Below, piece after piece: positions 1 to 5,968 of a DNA stretch of 7,377 nucleotides. Position 1 is the stretch's first letter. Every line of letters starts with the position of its first letter. Origin of the DNA: Candidatus Hydrogenedentota bacterium. Its GTDB lineage: Bacteria; Hydrogenedentota; Hydrogenedentia; Hydrogenedentales; CAITNO01. The stretch spans positions 1-7,377 of the forward strand of contig CAIJOU010000486.1 of assembly GCA_903822375.1 (NCBI GenBank), read 5' to 3'. The position numbers were made by a program, and so were the translations under genes. Under the pieces are notes generated by a model. The model saw nothing but the letters and a program-made list of their open reading frames with translations, had not been told where the DNA came from and did no database searches.

Positions 1-1926
1 GTGCATATACAACCAGACCGCGCGCACCAGCCACGCCAGCGTGTGCAGCCCGAAGAACGCGAAGGTGCCCACCAGCAGCCCTGTCATGGCCCAAAAGGTC
101 AGGAACAGCCACGGGTATTTCACCGGGTCGTGGTGCGTGGCGTGGGTGAGATAGCCCGCAAAGCGGCGATGGCTCCCCGCGTGGCACTTGGCGCAGGTTT
201 CCACAATGTTGTCGCGGCTGACGTGCGAGTTGGGATCGGTCACGGCCAGGATGTCGTGGCTTCCGTGGCAGTCGTAGCACTTGGCCGCGCCCGCGGTGCC
301 GAGCTTGGAAACCTTGCCGTGGTAGGTCTCGAAATAGGTTTCAGCCACATCCTCGTGGCACTTGCCGCAGGTCTGCAGGATGCCCTGCTTGAACGCCTCC
401 TCGTCCGTGCGCTGGATGGTGTGCGCCGAATGGCAGCTGCTGCACACCGGCAGCGGCTTGTCCGTTTTGGTCACCTCGGGCGAGTGAATGCTCTTGAGGA
501 AGGTCGCCTGGATGCCCTGGTGGCACTGGCCGCAGGTCTTGGCGATGTTCGCCGGATTGACGCTCGACGCGGGGTCGCTGGCGGGCAGCGGCTGGTGGGT
601 CGTGTGGCAGCTGGTGCAGGTGGCCGTGACCATCAGCCCGCTTTCCAGCAGGCCCTTGCCGTGGATGCTGTTGGCGTAGTTCTTGGTGATGTCGTGCTGC
701 GTGCTGTGGCCGTGCCGTGCCGCCCTCTCGCCCTCGCGGTGGCAGTTCCCGCACAGGTTCGGAACGTTCTTGGCGAAGGTGGGCGATGCCGGGTCGTTCT
801 TGGACTGGGTGCCGTGGCCCTTGTGGCAGTCCAGGCAGGCCGGGGCATCCGTGTCGCCCGCGGCCAGGTGTTTTCCGTGAACGCTCTTCTTGTGCTGTTC
901 GACCTGGTCGGCGTGGCAGATGGAGCAGTCGACCTTTTCCGGAACGGTGTCGCAGGGGCGGTCGTGGGCCGGCGTGGCCCCGGTGTGGCATTGCGCGCAG
1001 CGCTTTTCCTTGTGGGTGGAGTGGGTGATTTCATCGAGGTTCACCGCGGGGATGGTCCGCGAGGCGCCCTTCACCTCGGTCGTGTGGCAGCGCATGCAGT
1101 CCTTGTCGCTCACGCCCTCATCGTAGAAAACCTTGCGCGCCTCGTGCGGCTGGTGGCAGTCGATGCAGATCGGAATTTGGTCCGGAGACTTCTCCCACAG
1201 TTCGCCGTTGATAATCTTGCGGTGCACCTGCTCGATGTTCGCGTGGCACTTCTTGCAGGTGGCCACGACATTTTCACGGCTGATGCTGGACTGCGGGTCG
1301 GTGTGCGGAAGCACGTGGTGAGGCGTGTGGCAGCTGCTGCACACCGCCGTCACGGTGAGGCCCTTTTTCAGCAGGCCCTCGCCGTGGATACTCTCGGAGT
1401 ACTTGGCCAGAATGTTGTGCTCGGGAATGTTGCGCTGCTTGGCGACGGGCGCGTCCTCGCCGTGGCAGCCGCCGCAGGTTTCCGGGATGTGAATGGGATT
1501 GGTTCGGGAGTTCGGGTCCGACGCGCGTTTGATTTCGTGCTTGGTGTGGCAGTCGGAACAGGCCGGCGCCAGCGGGTCGCCCTTTGTAACGGCCTGCCCG
1601 TGCAGGCTTTCGCCGTAGAGCTTGGCCTCGTCCTCATGGCAGCCGTTGCAGGCCACTTTTTTCAACCCGGCGGGGTGCGGCGTTTCCGTGACGTCGTCGT
1701 GGCAGGAGGTGCAGCCGCCGTCGGCATGGACTGAACCCTTGTAGCCGTCCTCGCTCACGAACAGCGAAACCACGGTTCCATCGGCGTTTGTCTTCGAGAA
1801 CTCTTTGTCGCCATGGCAAAACAGGCAATCGGAATCTTCCAGTGCCCTGGCGGACACTGCCAGAAGCATAAACAGGGCAAGGGACGCGCAAAATAATCCG
1901 CGGCGCCGTGATGCAGACATGTTCAT
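1..1926 (-). CDS. 19-haem c-type cytochrome with C-terminal membrane segment (partial, runs off left edge)
   Basis: An exported electron-transfer protein, 642 residues visible. The reading frame shows 19 CxxCH haem-attachment motifs, with first Cys at about residues 34, 72, 93, 123, 151, 196, 224, 254, 277, 310, 334, 364, 392, 437, 465, 495, 520, 550 and 578. The N-terminus is a Sec signal (basic RRR, a hydrophobic stretch, then SARA before LEDS). After the last haem there is a His-rich stretch (THATHHD), then YPW and a hydrophobic helix at about residues 606-627 that continues out of the window. This resembles multihaem-c proteins joined to a cytochrome b/b561-type domain, as in Geobacter CbcL, so a quinone-linked role is inferred. 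ATG codons at 1947, 1941, 1926 and 1920 compete. I chose 1926 because of a weak GGGA nine bases upstream; 1920 is equally possible. The gene is divergent from the Rrf2-type regulator. The catalytic partner and electron acceptor cannot be read from the sequence. Confidence 0.93.
   Translation of the reverse strand, partial: MNMSASRRRGLFCASLALFMLLAVSARALEDSDCLFCHGDKEFSKTNADGTVVSLFVSEDGYKGSVHADGGCTSCHDDVTETPHPAGLKKVACNGCHEDEAKLYGESLHGQAVTKGDPLAPACSDCHTKHEIKRASDPNSRTNPIHIPETCGGCHGEDAPVAKQRNIPEHNILAKYSESIHGEGLLKKGLTVTAVCSSCHTPHHVLPHTDPQSSISRENVVATCKKCHANIEQVHRKIINGELWEKSPDQIPICIDCHQPHEARKVFYDEGVSDKDCMRCHTTEVKGASRTIPAVNLDEITHSTHKEKRCAQCHTGATPAHDRPCDTVPEKVDCSICHADQVEQHKKSVHGKHLAAGDTDAPACLDCHKGHGTQSKNDPASPTFAKNVPNLCGNCHREGERAARHGHSTQHDITKNYANSIHGKGLLESGLMVTATCTSCHTTHQPLPASDPASSVNPANIAKTCGQCHQGIQATFLKSIHSPEVTKTDKPLPVCSSCHSAHTIQRTDEEAFKQGILQTCGKCHEDVAETYFETYHGKVSKLGTAGAAKCYDCHGSHDILAVTDPNSHVSRDNIVETCAKCHAGSHRRFAGYLTHATHHDPVKYPWLFLTFWAMTGLLVGTFAFFGLHTLAWLVRAVWLYMH
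181..1650 (-). repeat. Internal tandem duplication of haem modules within the cytochrome
   Basis: Six consecutive haem sites (3-8, His codons at 1636, 1546, 1462, 1327, 1243, 1153) and another six (11-16, at 913, 823, 739, 604, 520, 430) are each exactly 723 bases (241 residues) apart. Haems 17-19 (355, 265, 181) repeat the 90- and 84-base spacing of haems 3-5 and 11-13, giving a third partial unit. Side chains agree as well as spacing: each unit carries CxxCH followed by an S/Y-x-HG stretch, then CxDCH, a DP (mostly DPxS) and a TCxxCH-like site 28 residues later. Each full unit also has SIHGxGLL before a CxSCH motif. Seen directly in the translation; descent from duplication is inferred. Confidence 0.9.
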
Positions 1927-2091
1927 TGTCCAGTTTCCCATGGTCATTAGGTGAAACCACACATTGTGCCATGTACCTACCGTTCGTTCAACCGGGGTTT
2001 TCCCTGATGCCGGGGCGGGCGCCCCTTCTCCTTCGACACCAACCGCGCCGGCACGGCCGGACTGAACGCTCCCGACCGCCCAAAGGCGCGG

Positions 2092-2121
2092 TTCAAACAC
2101 GGGCGCCTGAAGTGCTATACT
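2092..2121 (+). promoter_or_regulatory. Candidate extended -10 promoter for the Rrf2 gene
   Basis: TGCTATACT at 2113-2121 is an extended -10 (TG-n-TATACT). TTCAAA at 2092-2097, 18 bases upstream, is a 4/6 match to a -35. Initiation would fall near 2128 and leave a leader of about 93 bases containing the hairpin at 2144-2178. The sigma-70 consensus may not hold in this organism. Confidence 0.4.
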
Positions 2122-2143
2122 CCAAGAAGAGATGGAACCAAGT

Positions 2144-2178
2144 CTTGCCGCGGGCGGCGGAACCCCTCCCGCCGCAAG
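2144..2178 (+). promoter_or_regulatory. Inverted repeat / hairpin in the leader of the Rrf2 gene
   Basis: Arms CTTGCCGCGGG (2144-2154) and CCCGCCGCAAG (2168-2178) pair over 11 positions with a single central C-C mismatch and a 13-base loop. It lies between the candidate promoter and the ribosome binding site (AGGGG, about 2207-2211). No T-tract follows, so it is not a standard terminator. It could be an RNA structure affecting leader stability or a DNA operator; neither is shown. Confidence 0.5.
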
Positions 2179-2220
2179 AAGCACAAAGCAGAGTCTTTCC
2201 AAAAGTTCAGGGGTCAGCGC

Positions 2221-2664
2221 ATGAAACTCTCGACAAAATCACGGTACAGTCTGCGGGCAATGCTGCATCTGGCGCTCAACCAGAGAGAAGGCGTGGTTAT
2301 GGCCCGGGAGATTGCCGAGCACCAGAATCTGCCGGAAACCTATCTGGAACAGCTCATGCTCGCGCTGCGCAAGGCGGGTCTGGTTTCTGCCATCAGGGGC
2401 GCCCATGGCGGCTACATGCTCGCACGAAAGCCCGACGCGATAACGCTGGCGCAGATCGTGGTTGCCCTGGAAGGCTCTCTCAGCATCGCCGACTGCTGCG
2501 ATGTGCCCAACTGCTGCGTTGACCCCGTCACCTGCGCCCTGAAGGATGTGTTTGACGAGGTCAACCATGCCCTGTTCACCACCTTCGACTCCCTCACCCT
2601 CGCCGATCTGGCCCGCCGTCAGCAGATGAAGGAACTGGCCGAGGCGCCGATGTACTACATCTAG
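2221..2664 (+). CDS. Rrf2-family transcriptional regulator, IscR-like with putative Fe-S cysteines
   Basis: A 147-residue DNA-binding regulator, the usual Rrf2/IscR length. Residues 1-70 form the winged-helix domain: MKLSTKSRYSLRAMLHLA at the start, IAEHQNLPETYLEQL as the recognition-helix region, and the hallmark RGAHGGYMLAR wing at about 59-69. A cysteine cluster follows at C92, C93, C98, C99 and C105. The trio C93-C99-C105 has the same 6-and-6 spacing as E. coli IscR C92/C98/C104, so a [2Fe-2S] or similar cluster is a reasonable inference. Doubled cysteines at two of the positions give extra candidate ligands. The C-terminus ends AEAPMYYI. The ATG is preceded by AGGGG. No isc/suf genes are in the window. 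The divergent multihaem cytochrome makes redox-linked control a plausible role, but an exact subfamily (IscR, NsrR or other) cannot be assigned. Confidence 0.93.
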   Translation: MKLSTKSRYSLRAMLHLALNQREGVVMAREIAEHQNLPETYLEQLMLALRKAGLVSAIRGAHGGYMLARKPDAITLAQIVVALEGSLSIADCCDVPNCCVDPVTCALKDVFDEVNHALFTTFDSLTLADLARRQQMKELAEAPMYYI

Positions 2665-2684
2665 GCAGCGTCTCCGGCCTGTGC

Positions 2685-2703
2685 GCGGTCTTGAAGAGAC
2701 CGC
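2685..2703 (+). terminator. Hairpin 20 bases after the Rrf2 stop, possible terminator
   Basis: Perfect 7-base arms GCGGTCT and AGACCGC enclose the loop TGAAG. The downstream sequence is C-rich (ACCCCTTCCTTCC) with no run of T, so intrinsic termination would be weak. It sits where a terminator is expected, between two co-directional genes 167 bases apart. Confidence 0.4.
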
Positions 2704-2831
2704 CAACCCCTTCCTTCCAGGGGCTCCTGCACGTGCCCGCGCAGGAAACACCGCATGATTCCACGTCTCCGTTGCGGAATACCCAGCCTCCGGCCGATGT
2801 CATTGTGAACAGGGATACAAGGAGTACCGAC

Positions 2832-3170
2832 ATGAAATCCGCGTTGGCTCAGAGAAGTTGCGCCCCCTGCAGGGGCGACACCCCCCCACTCAAAGGAAAA
2901 GAACTGGCCTGCCTGATGGCGGGGCTCTCGGATGGCTGGTCCTTGATGGGCGAAGAGCGCATTGAGAAGGAGTTTCATTTCAAGGACTTCCGCGAAGCGC
3001 TTGCCTTCACCAATTTGGTGGGCAACACCGCCGAGACCGAGAACCATCATCCGGATATCGGTCTCGGGTGGGGCAGGGTGCTTGTCGCCCTGTCCACCCA
3101 CAAGATTCACGGGCTCTCCGAGAATGACTTCATTCTCGCGGCGAAAATAGACGCGTTGTCCAACAAGTGA
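2832..3170 (+). CDS. phhB: Pterin-4a-carbinolamine dehydratase (4a-hydroxytetrahydrobiopterin dehydratase)
   Basis: A 112-residue protein of normal family length. It dehydrates 4a-hydroxytetrahydropterin to recycle the pterin cofactor, classically for aromatic amino acid hydroxylases. Catalytic features are visible: ENHHPDI at 70-76 with H72/H73, and TH at 89-90 with H90 seventeen residues after H73, as in the mammalian enzyme. The GLSENDF segment and the IDAL ending also fit. The family's usual Tyr before the strand is Trp80 here. C10 and C13 form the N-terminal CxxC often seen in bacterial members. The start is fixed by AAGGAG at 2819-2824, seven bases before the ATG; the frame is open further upstream but without a comparable site. 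No pterin-dependent hydroxylase is in the window, so the partner is unknown. The gene converges on the cupin at 3178-3534 with a 7-base gap. Confidence 0.93.
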   Translation: MKSALAQRSCAPCRGDTPPLKGKELACLMAGLSDGWSLMGEERIEKEFHFKDFREALAFTNLVGNTAETENHHPDIGLGWGRVLVALSTHKIHGLSENDFILAAKIDALSNK

Positions 3171-3177
3171 CGGCGGC

Positions 3178-3534
3178 CTATTTCTTTGCGTAGTCCACGG
3201 CCCCGGCCCAGTCGATGATGACTACCGGCTCATTGCCGACCACCCACGCGTCATGGCCCGCGGCGAGGGCGGTAACATCCCCCGGCCCGGCTTCCACCTG
3301 GGTGCCGTCGCGCATCAGCACGCGGAGGCGGCCCGACAAATGATATTGAAAATGCGGCGCCTCGCACAGTTCCGTGCCCGCAATGTGCCGTACATGATCC
3401 GACCAGCGCCAACCCGGTTCCAGCGTCAGGCGTCCCACAACGCCCCGGCCCATCTTGAGCAGTTCCAACTTTCCCTTCTCGAACACCCTCACTTCATCGG
3501 GTGAAGCGAAACTCCGCTGTTCAAAGCCCGCCAT
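3178..3534 (-). CDS. Small single-domain cupin protein
   Basis: A 118-residue cytoplasmic cupin of unknown substrate. It has LEPGWRWSDHV at about 38-48, then a conserved GTELCEAPHFQYH at 53-65, a LSGRLRVLMRDG strand pair, and the second cupin motif GDVTALAAGHDAW at 85-97 with H94. Likely metal ligands are among H47, H61, H65 and H94; the usual Pro before the motif-2 Gly is Ala. The C-terminus is DYAKK followed by TAG. The start at 3534 is set by AAAGGAG seven bases upstream; a longer frame adds nine residues with no support. It is clearly paralogous to both domains of the broken double cupin at 5969-6766 and shares an upstream sequence block with it. Such cupins occur widely as stand-alone proteins without an assigned reaction, so I give no function. 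Confidence 0.88.
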   Translation of the reverse strand: MAGFEQRSFASPDEVRVFEKGKLELLKMGRGVVGRLTLEPGWRWSDHVRHIAGTELCEAPHFQYHLSGRLRVLMRDGTQVEAGPGDVTALAAGHDAWVVGNEPVVIIDWAGAVDYAKK

Positions 3535-3597
3535 GTCTGTCTCCTTTCCACCGACCCGCAACGCGAATCAGTCTTTGGAACTTCCTTGACCGACATA

Positions 3598-3636
3598 GGA
3601 CTAACATCCCCCCCGAATCCCCTATTTCTTCAGGGA
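3598..3636 (-). promoter_or_regulatory. Conserved 39-base upstream block, copy A (before the single cupin)
   Basis: Read on the minus strand, this block matches 6827-6865 at 29 of 39 positions without gaps. Fixed cores are GAAATAG and GGGATGTTAG, held 12 bases apart in both copies. Copy A ends 63 bases upstream of its start codon, copy B 60 bases upstream of its own. It may be a shared promoter or operator kept after gene duplication. It could equally be a dispersed genomic repeat. It does not match a standard -35/-10 pair. Confidence 0.5.
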
Positions 3637-3892
3637 CGCCCCCGGCGTGCGCGTGCCCGTCCACACCCTATTTGCGCGCCAGCCTCGCCGCCAGGCGGCT
3701 GGGAATGCAGGTGCATATCTCCTGCAATGTGCTAAACTTTGACCGGGCCGGGTTCATGGCGATCCTCTCGTCCGTTGCGGCCGTTCCGCGCGGTGTTTCT
3801 GACGTGAAGAATTGCGGCTGCGAGTCAGCCCACTTTCAAATCGCTGTGGGACTGGTGCGGAAAAGAGACTGTTCGATTAGGAACCAGGATAA
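3637..3892. other. Intergenic region with dyads upstream of the membrane protein
   Basis: About 256 bases with no convincing gene. A hairpin spans 3679-3702 (CCAGCC and GGCTGG arms, with an inner GCC/GGC). A dyad spans 3706-3726 (TGCAGG, nine bases, CCTGCA). An extended -10-like TGCTAAACT at 3730-3738 follows the dyad closely without a good -35, about 155 bases before the start at 3893. Dyad plus -10 is a reasonable operator-promoter arrangement, but unproven. A 46-codon frame at 3756-3896 overlaps the next start and is not called. Confidence 0.35.
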
Positions 3893-4783
3893 GTGAAAAA
3901 CCTCTCCATTCAATGTGGAATACTGGGAAGCACACTTGGGATCCTGGCAGGCTTGGTTGAGCTTTGTATTGGAGCACACATCAGACCTTGGATTGGAGAC
4001 AAGGAAAGCTCGGCCGTGCTGGGATTCGTAACCCTGTTCTTAAGTGGCATGGCACTCGCAGCATTTGTTGTGGCGCGCAGGCGCAAAATGCACACCAATG
4101 ATGGGAAGCTGGCGATATTTCTGGGCGCACTGTTGCCCGCGGCAATTTGTTTTACGACCGTTGGGCGGCTCTGGTACCTGCCGGGAACCCTGCTGATGGT
4201 TGCGGTGGCGCTTCTGGCCAATGAATTCTGGATGACGCCCCAGGCGGCAGTTTCATCAGGGACATCCGGGCGCGCGTGGAGATTGATTGCGGGGATTGGC
4301 AGCCTGGCTATTCTGCTTTCGGTCGGGTTGGCATTTTGGAAGAGTGCGTTCGGTTTGTTCCATGCCGAGGTGTCTGTCGTGGCAGACAGAGTTTGTTTTG
4401 ACGTGCTGCCGACGGACTGTGTTCGCTGTACGGAATTATCCAACGGCGAAATGCTCAATGTGGAGGATGGCCGGGTAAGGACCATCTATCTATTCTTAAT
4501 GCTTGGCGCCGCGTTTGCTTTCATTGCCAGTCTGACGGCATCACGCCTATTTGCCCGGATTGGCGGTGGCGTTGCCCTTCTTGGGTTGCTGCTCTGTCTG
4601 GCATTGCTGCCCGGGATCTTGCCCGGGCTCCTGGTGCCGGTGAACAGCGCGCATGCTTGTCTCAACCTGCTCAGATCATTGGGGTGGGGATGGCATCTTT
4701 CCGCCGCCGGCGTGGTGTTGATCCTGTGCGCCATTCCATTGGCCACCCTCGGGAAACCTGAGGACGCCGGACCCGTTGAATAA
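3893..4783 (+). CDS. Unrecognised polytopic membrane protein (about eight helices)
   Basis: I do not recognise this 296-residue protein. Hydrophobic segments lie at about 6-27, 41-61, 73-90, 96-110, 130-148, 198-216, 225-249 and 268-286. The positive-inside rule (RRRK at 62-65, SRLFAR at 217-222) puts both termini in the cytoplasm. The loop at about 150-197 would then be outside; it carries C168 and a CVRC pair (C176, C179) that could form a disulphide or bind metal. The start is GTG at 3893, because an in-frame TAA lies directly upstream; AGGA at 3879-3882 or 3886-3889 could be the ribosome binding site. Base composition by eye is richer in A/T than in the neighbours, which is compatible with transfer but was not measured. 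It converges on the phospholipase-like gene across 169 bases with no clear terminator. Confidence 0.75.
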   Translation: MKNLSIQCGILGSTLGILAGLVELCIGAHIRPWIGDKESSAVLGFVTLFLSGMALAAFVVARRRKMHTNDGKLAIFLGALLPAAICFTTVGRLWYLPGTLLMVAVALLANEFWMTPQAAVSSGTSGRAWRLIAGIGSLAILLSVGLAFWKSAFGLFHAEVSVVADRVCFDVLPTDCVRCTELSNGEMLNVEDGRVRTIYLFLMLGAAFAFIASLTASRLFARIGGGVALLGLLLCLALLPGILPGLLVPVNSAHACLNLLRSLGWGWHLSAAGVVLILCAIPLATLGKPEDAGPVE

Positions 4784-4952
4784 CCCTGTTTTCTCACGCG
4801 GCGCCCTCTCTTTTGCGGGTTGCTCACGGTTTCGGTGCCGACCCGGATTCAGCGAGGAAAGTGGCGGCCGATGTTTCTTTGCGCGCCTTCGTGACACCTC
4901 CATGGTACGGGTGTGAATAATATCGGCGAGGGTGCCGTGCAAAAGCGCAGGC

Positions 4953-5801
4953 TCAGGGGAGGAACTTCAGTTCGCGCATCTTCGCGGCCATTTCGCGGGC
5001 GATCTGCGCGAGGTTGGGCTGCCAGTCGGCGCACAGCTCAATTCCGCGCTGGGTGCACTTTTCGCCGGTGGCAAAGCTTATATCCACGCCCAGCGAAATC
5101 ATGTACGGCCAGAGCGTGCGTTGAAGCTTGTCCGAAAGGAGCATGAAAGCGGCCGTGAATCTCAGGGCCGCCTTTTCGCATTGAAACGCTTTGCGGATGC
5201 TCTTTTCGGCCTGCTCGCGGGTCAATTCTGGCACCCGCTCCATGAACGGACCCGCATACGCATCCACGAGGGCCTGTTCTTCCGCCGGGCCGGCGGCGTT
5301 CACGGCATCCAGAATCTTCTTAACGAACGGCCGTCCCAAGTCGCGGCATATGACATAGTCAACGACCGTCTCGATGACATCCTCGGCGTTGTTCATCGTG
5401 ATGCCGGTCTCGTTGCTGAGCTGCTCGTATATGCGGAGCGGATACAGCTTTTCCGCGGGCATGTGAAAATAGGCGTGGGCATAGCTGTCGGCGCCCCAGT
5501 CGCCGTCATGGGTAAGCAGTCCCAGCTTGAACGGCGACGGGGCCAGCAGCTTTGCTTCGCGGTGGGTGAGGTGCTTGAGGGACGAGTCGCCTTTCTCACC
5601 CAGGCCGCTGAACCCGTTCATGTCGGCGACCATCGCGCCAAACAACAGGACGGGCGGCGCGTCCGGAAAGATCTGCGACGCGATGTAGGCATGCGTCATG
5701 GGCCCCCACGCATGGGCGGGCAACGCGGGCAGGAGCGCGGCGGCCAGCAATAGGCACGGGAAGAGCTGCTTGAGGGGATATCCAACAGTCAATGGTTTCA
5801 T
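4953..5801 (-). CDS. Secreted zinc-dependent phospholipase C-like protein
   Basis: 282 residues. Residues 1-31 are a clear signal peptide (MKPLTVGYPLKQLF, a Leu/Ala-rich core, then PAHA before WGPMTH). Cleavage after AHA would leave Trp32 as the mature N-terminus. In the zinc-dependent phospholipase C / P1 nuclease fold the N-terminal Trp itself binds zinc. Further candidate ligands in order are H37, D60 (FGAMVAD), H80 (LTH), H98 (GLLTH), D105 and H109 (ADSYAH). The later His-x3-Glu pair of the Bacillus enzyme is not obvious: the segment at 137-144 reads NNAEDVIE, so a full three-zinc site is not assured. The PF00882-type family is my preferred assignment; phosphatase or nuclease activity is possible. 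No Shine-Dalgarno precedes the ATG at 5801. An alternative ATG at 5834 would add 11 residues and has none either. Confidence 0.8.
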   Translation of the reverse strand: MKPLTVGYPLKQLFPCLLLAAALLPALPAHAWGPMTHAYIASQIFPDAPPVLLFGAMVADMNGFSGLGEKGDSSLKHLTHREAKLLAPSPFKLGLLTHDGDWGADSYAHAYFHMPAEKLYPLRIYEQLSNETGITMNNAEDVIETVVDYVICRDLGRPFVKKILDAVNAAGPAEEQALVDAYAGPFMERVPELTREQAEKSIRKAFQCEKAALRFTAAFMLLSDKLQRTLWPYMISLGVDISFATGEKCTQRGIELCADWQPNLAQIAREMAAKMRELKFLP

Positions 5802-5808
5802 GACGCGA

Positions 5809-5817
5809 AATATACCA
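5809..5817 (-). promoter_or_regulatory. Extended -10 element immediately before the phospholipase-like gene
   Basis: On the minus strand TGGTATATT ends seven bases before the ATG at 5801. Transcription would begin at or next to the start codon, giving a leaderless or near-leaderless mRNA, which would fit the absence of a Shine-Dalgarno sequence. No good -35 is seen. Confidence 0.35.
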
Positions 5818-5903
5818 TCAGCACGACGTGACATTCGAGTTCGCATACGGTGACACTGGGGAAATAATGACGGGTAAACGACAATGCAATTCTCCTGACA
5901 CAT

Positions 5904-5916
5904 GCCATTGAATGGC
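5904..5916. promoter_or_regulatory. Perfect 13-base dyad in the spacer
   Basis: GCCATT-G-AATGGC is a perfect palindrome around one base, about 103 bases upstream of the phospholipase-like start and 53 bases past the stop of the broken double cupin. It could be an operator; chance is not excluded. Confidence 0.25.
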
Positions 5917-5968
5917 CTCATAAACCGCATCCAATTCGGCGGATAACGCTGCCGCGCCTTGCCGCATG

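Larger units (their letters stand above)
1927..2220. other. Divergent intergenic region between the multihaem cytochrome and the Rrf2 regulator
   Basis: A 294-base spacer with no convincing gene. It holds a GC-rich inverted repeat near 2012-2025 (GGGGCG, two bases, CGCCCC), the candidate plus-strand promoter at 2092-2121 and the leader hairpin at 2144-2178. On the minus strand an imperfect TTGAAC at 1986-1991 and CAATGT at 1961-1966 are 19 bases apart. That is too poor a match to call a promoter for the cytochrome. Confidence 0.6.

Noticed and set aside
1..1734. 577-codon open frame on the plus strand
   Set aside because: It is exactly codon-register antisense to the multihaem cytochrome. 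Its Val-Ala/His-Ala repeats are the mirror of CxxCH codons, and the opposite strand has signal peptide, 19 haem motifs and a membrane helix.
1908..2522. 204-codon plus-strand frame overlapping the Rrf2 gene
   Set aside because: It overlaps the cytochrome start and the well-supported Rrf2 gene in another frame, and the product is Pro/Arg-rich with no recognisable family.
2691..2831. 47-residue N-terminal extension of the pterin dehydratase
   Set aside because: The extension has no family similarity, begins inside the post-Rrf2 hairpin, and a much better AAGGAG-supported ATG lies at 2832.
3501..3755. Upstream portion of a 131-codon plus-strand frame ending at 3896
   Set aside because: It runs antisense over the cupin start and the conserved upstream block; composition is not protein-like.
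4932..5753. 273-codon plus-strand frame
   Set aside because: Antisense shadow of the phospholipase-like gene, which has a signal peptide and metal ligands on the minus strand.
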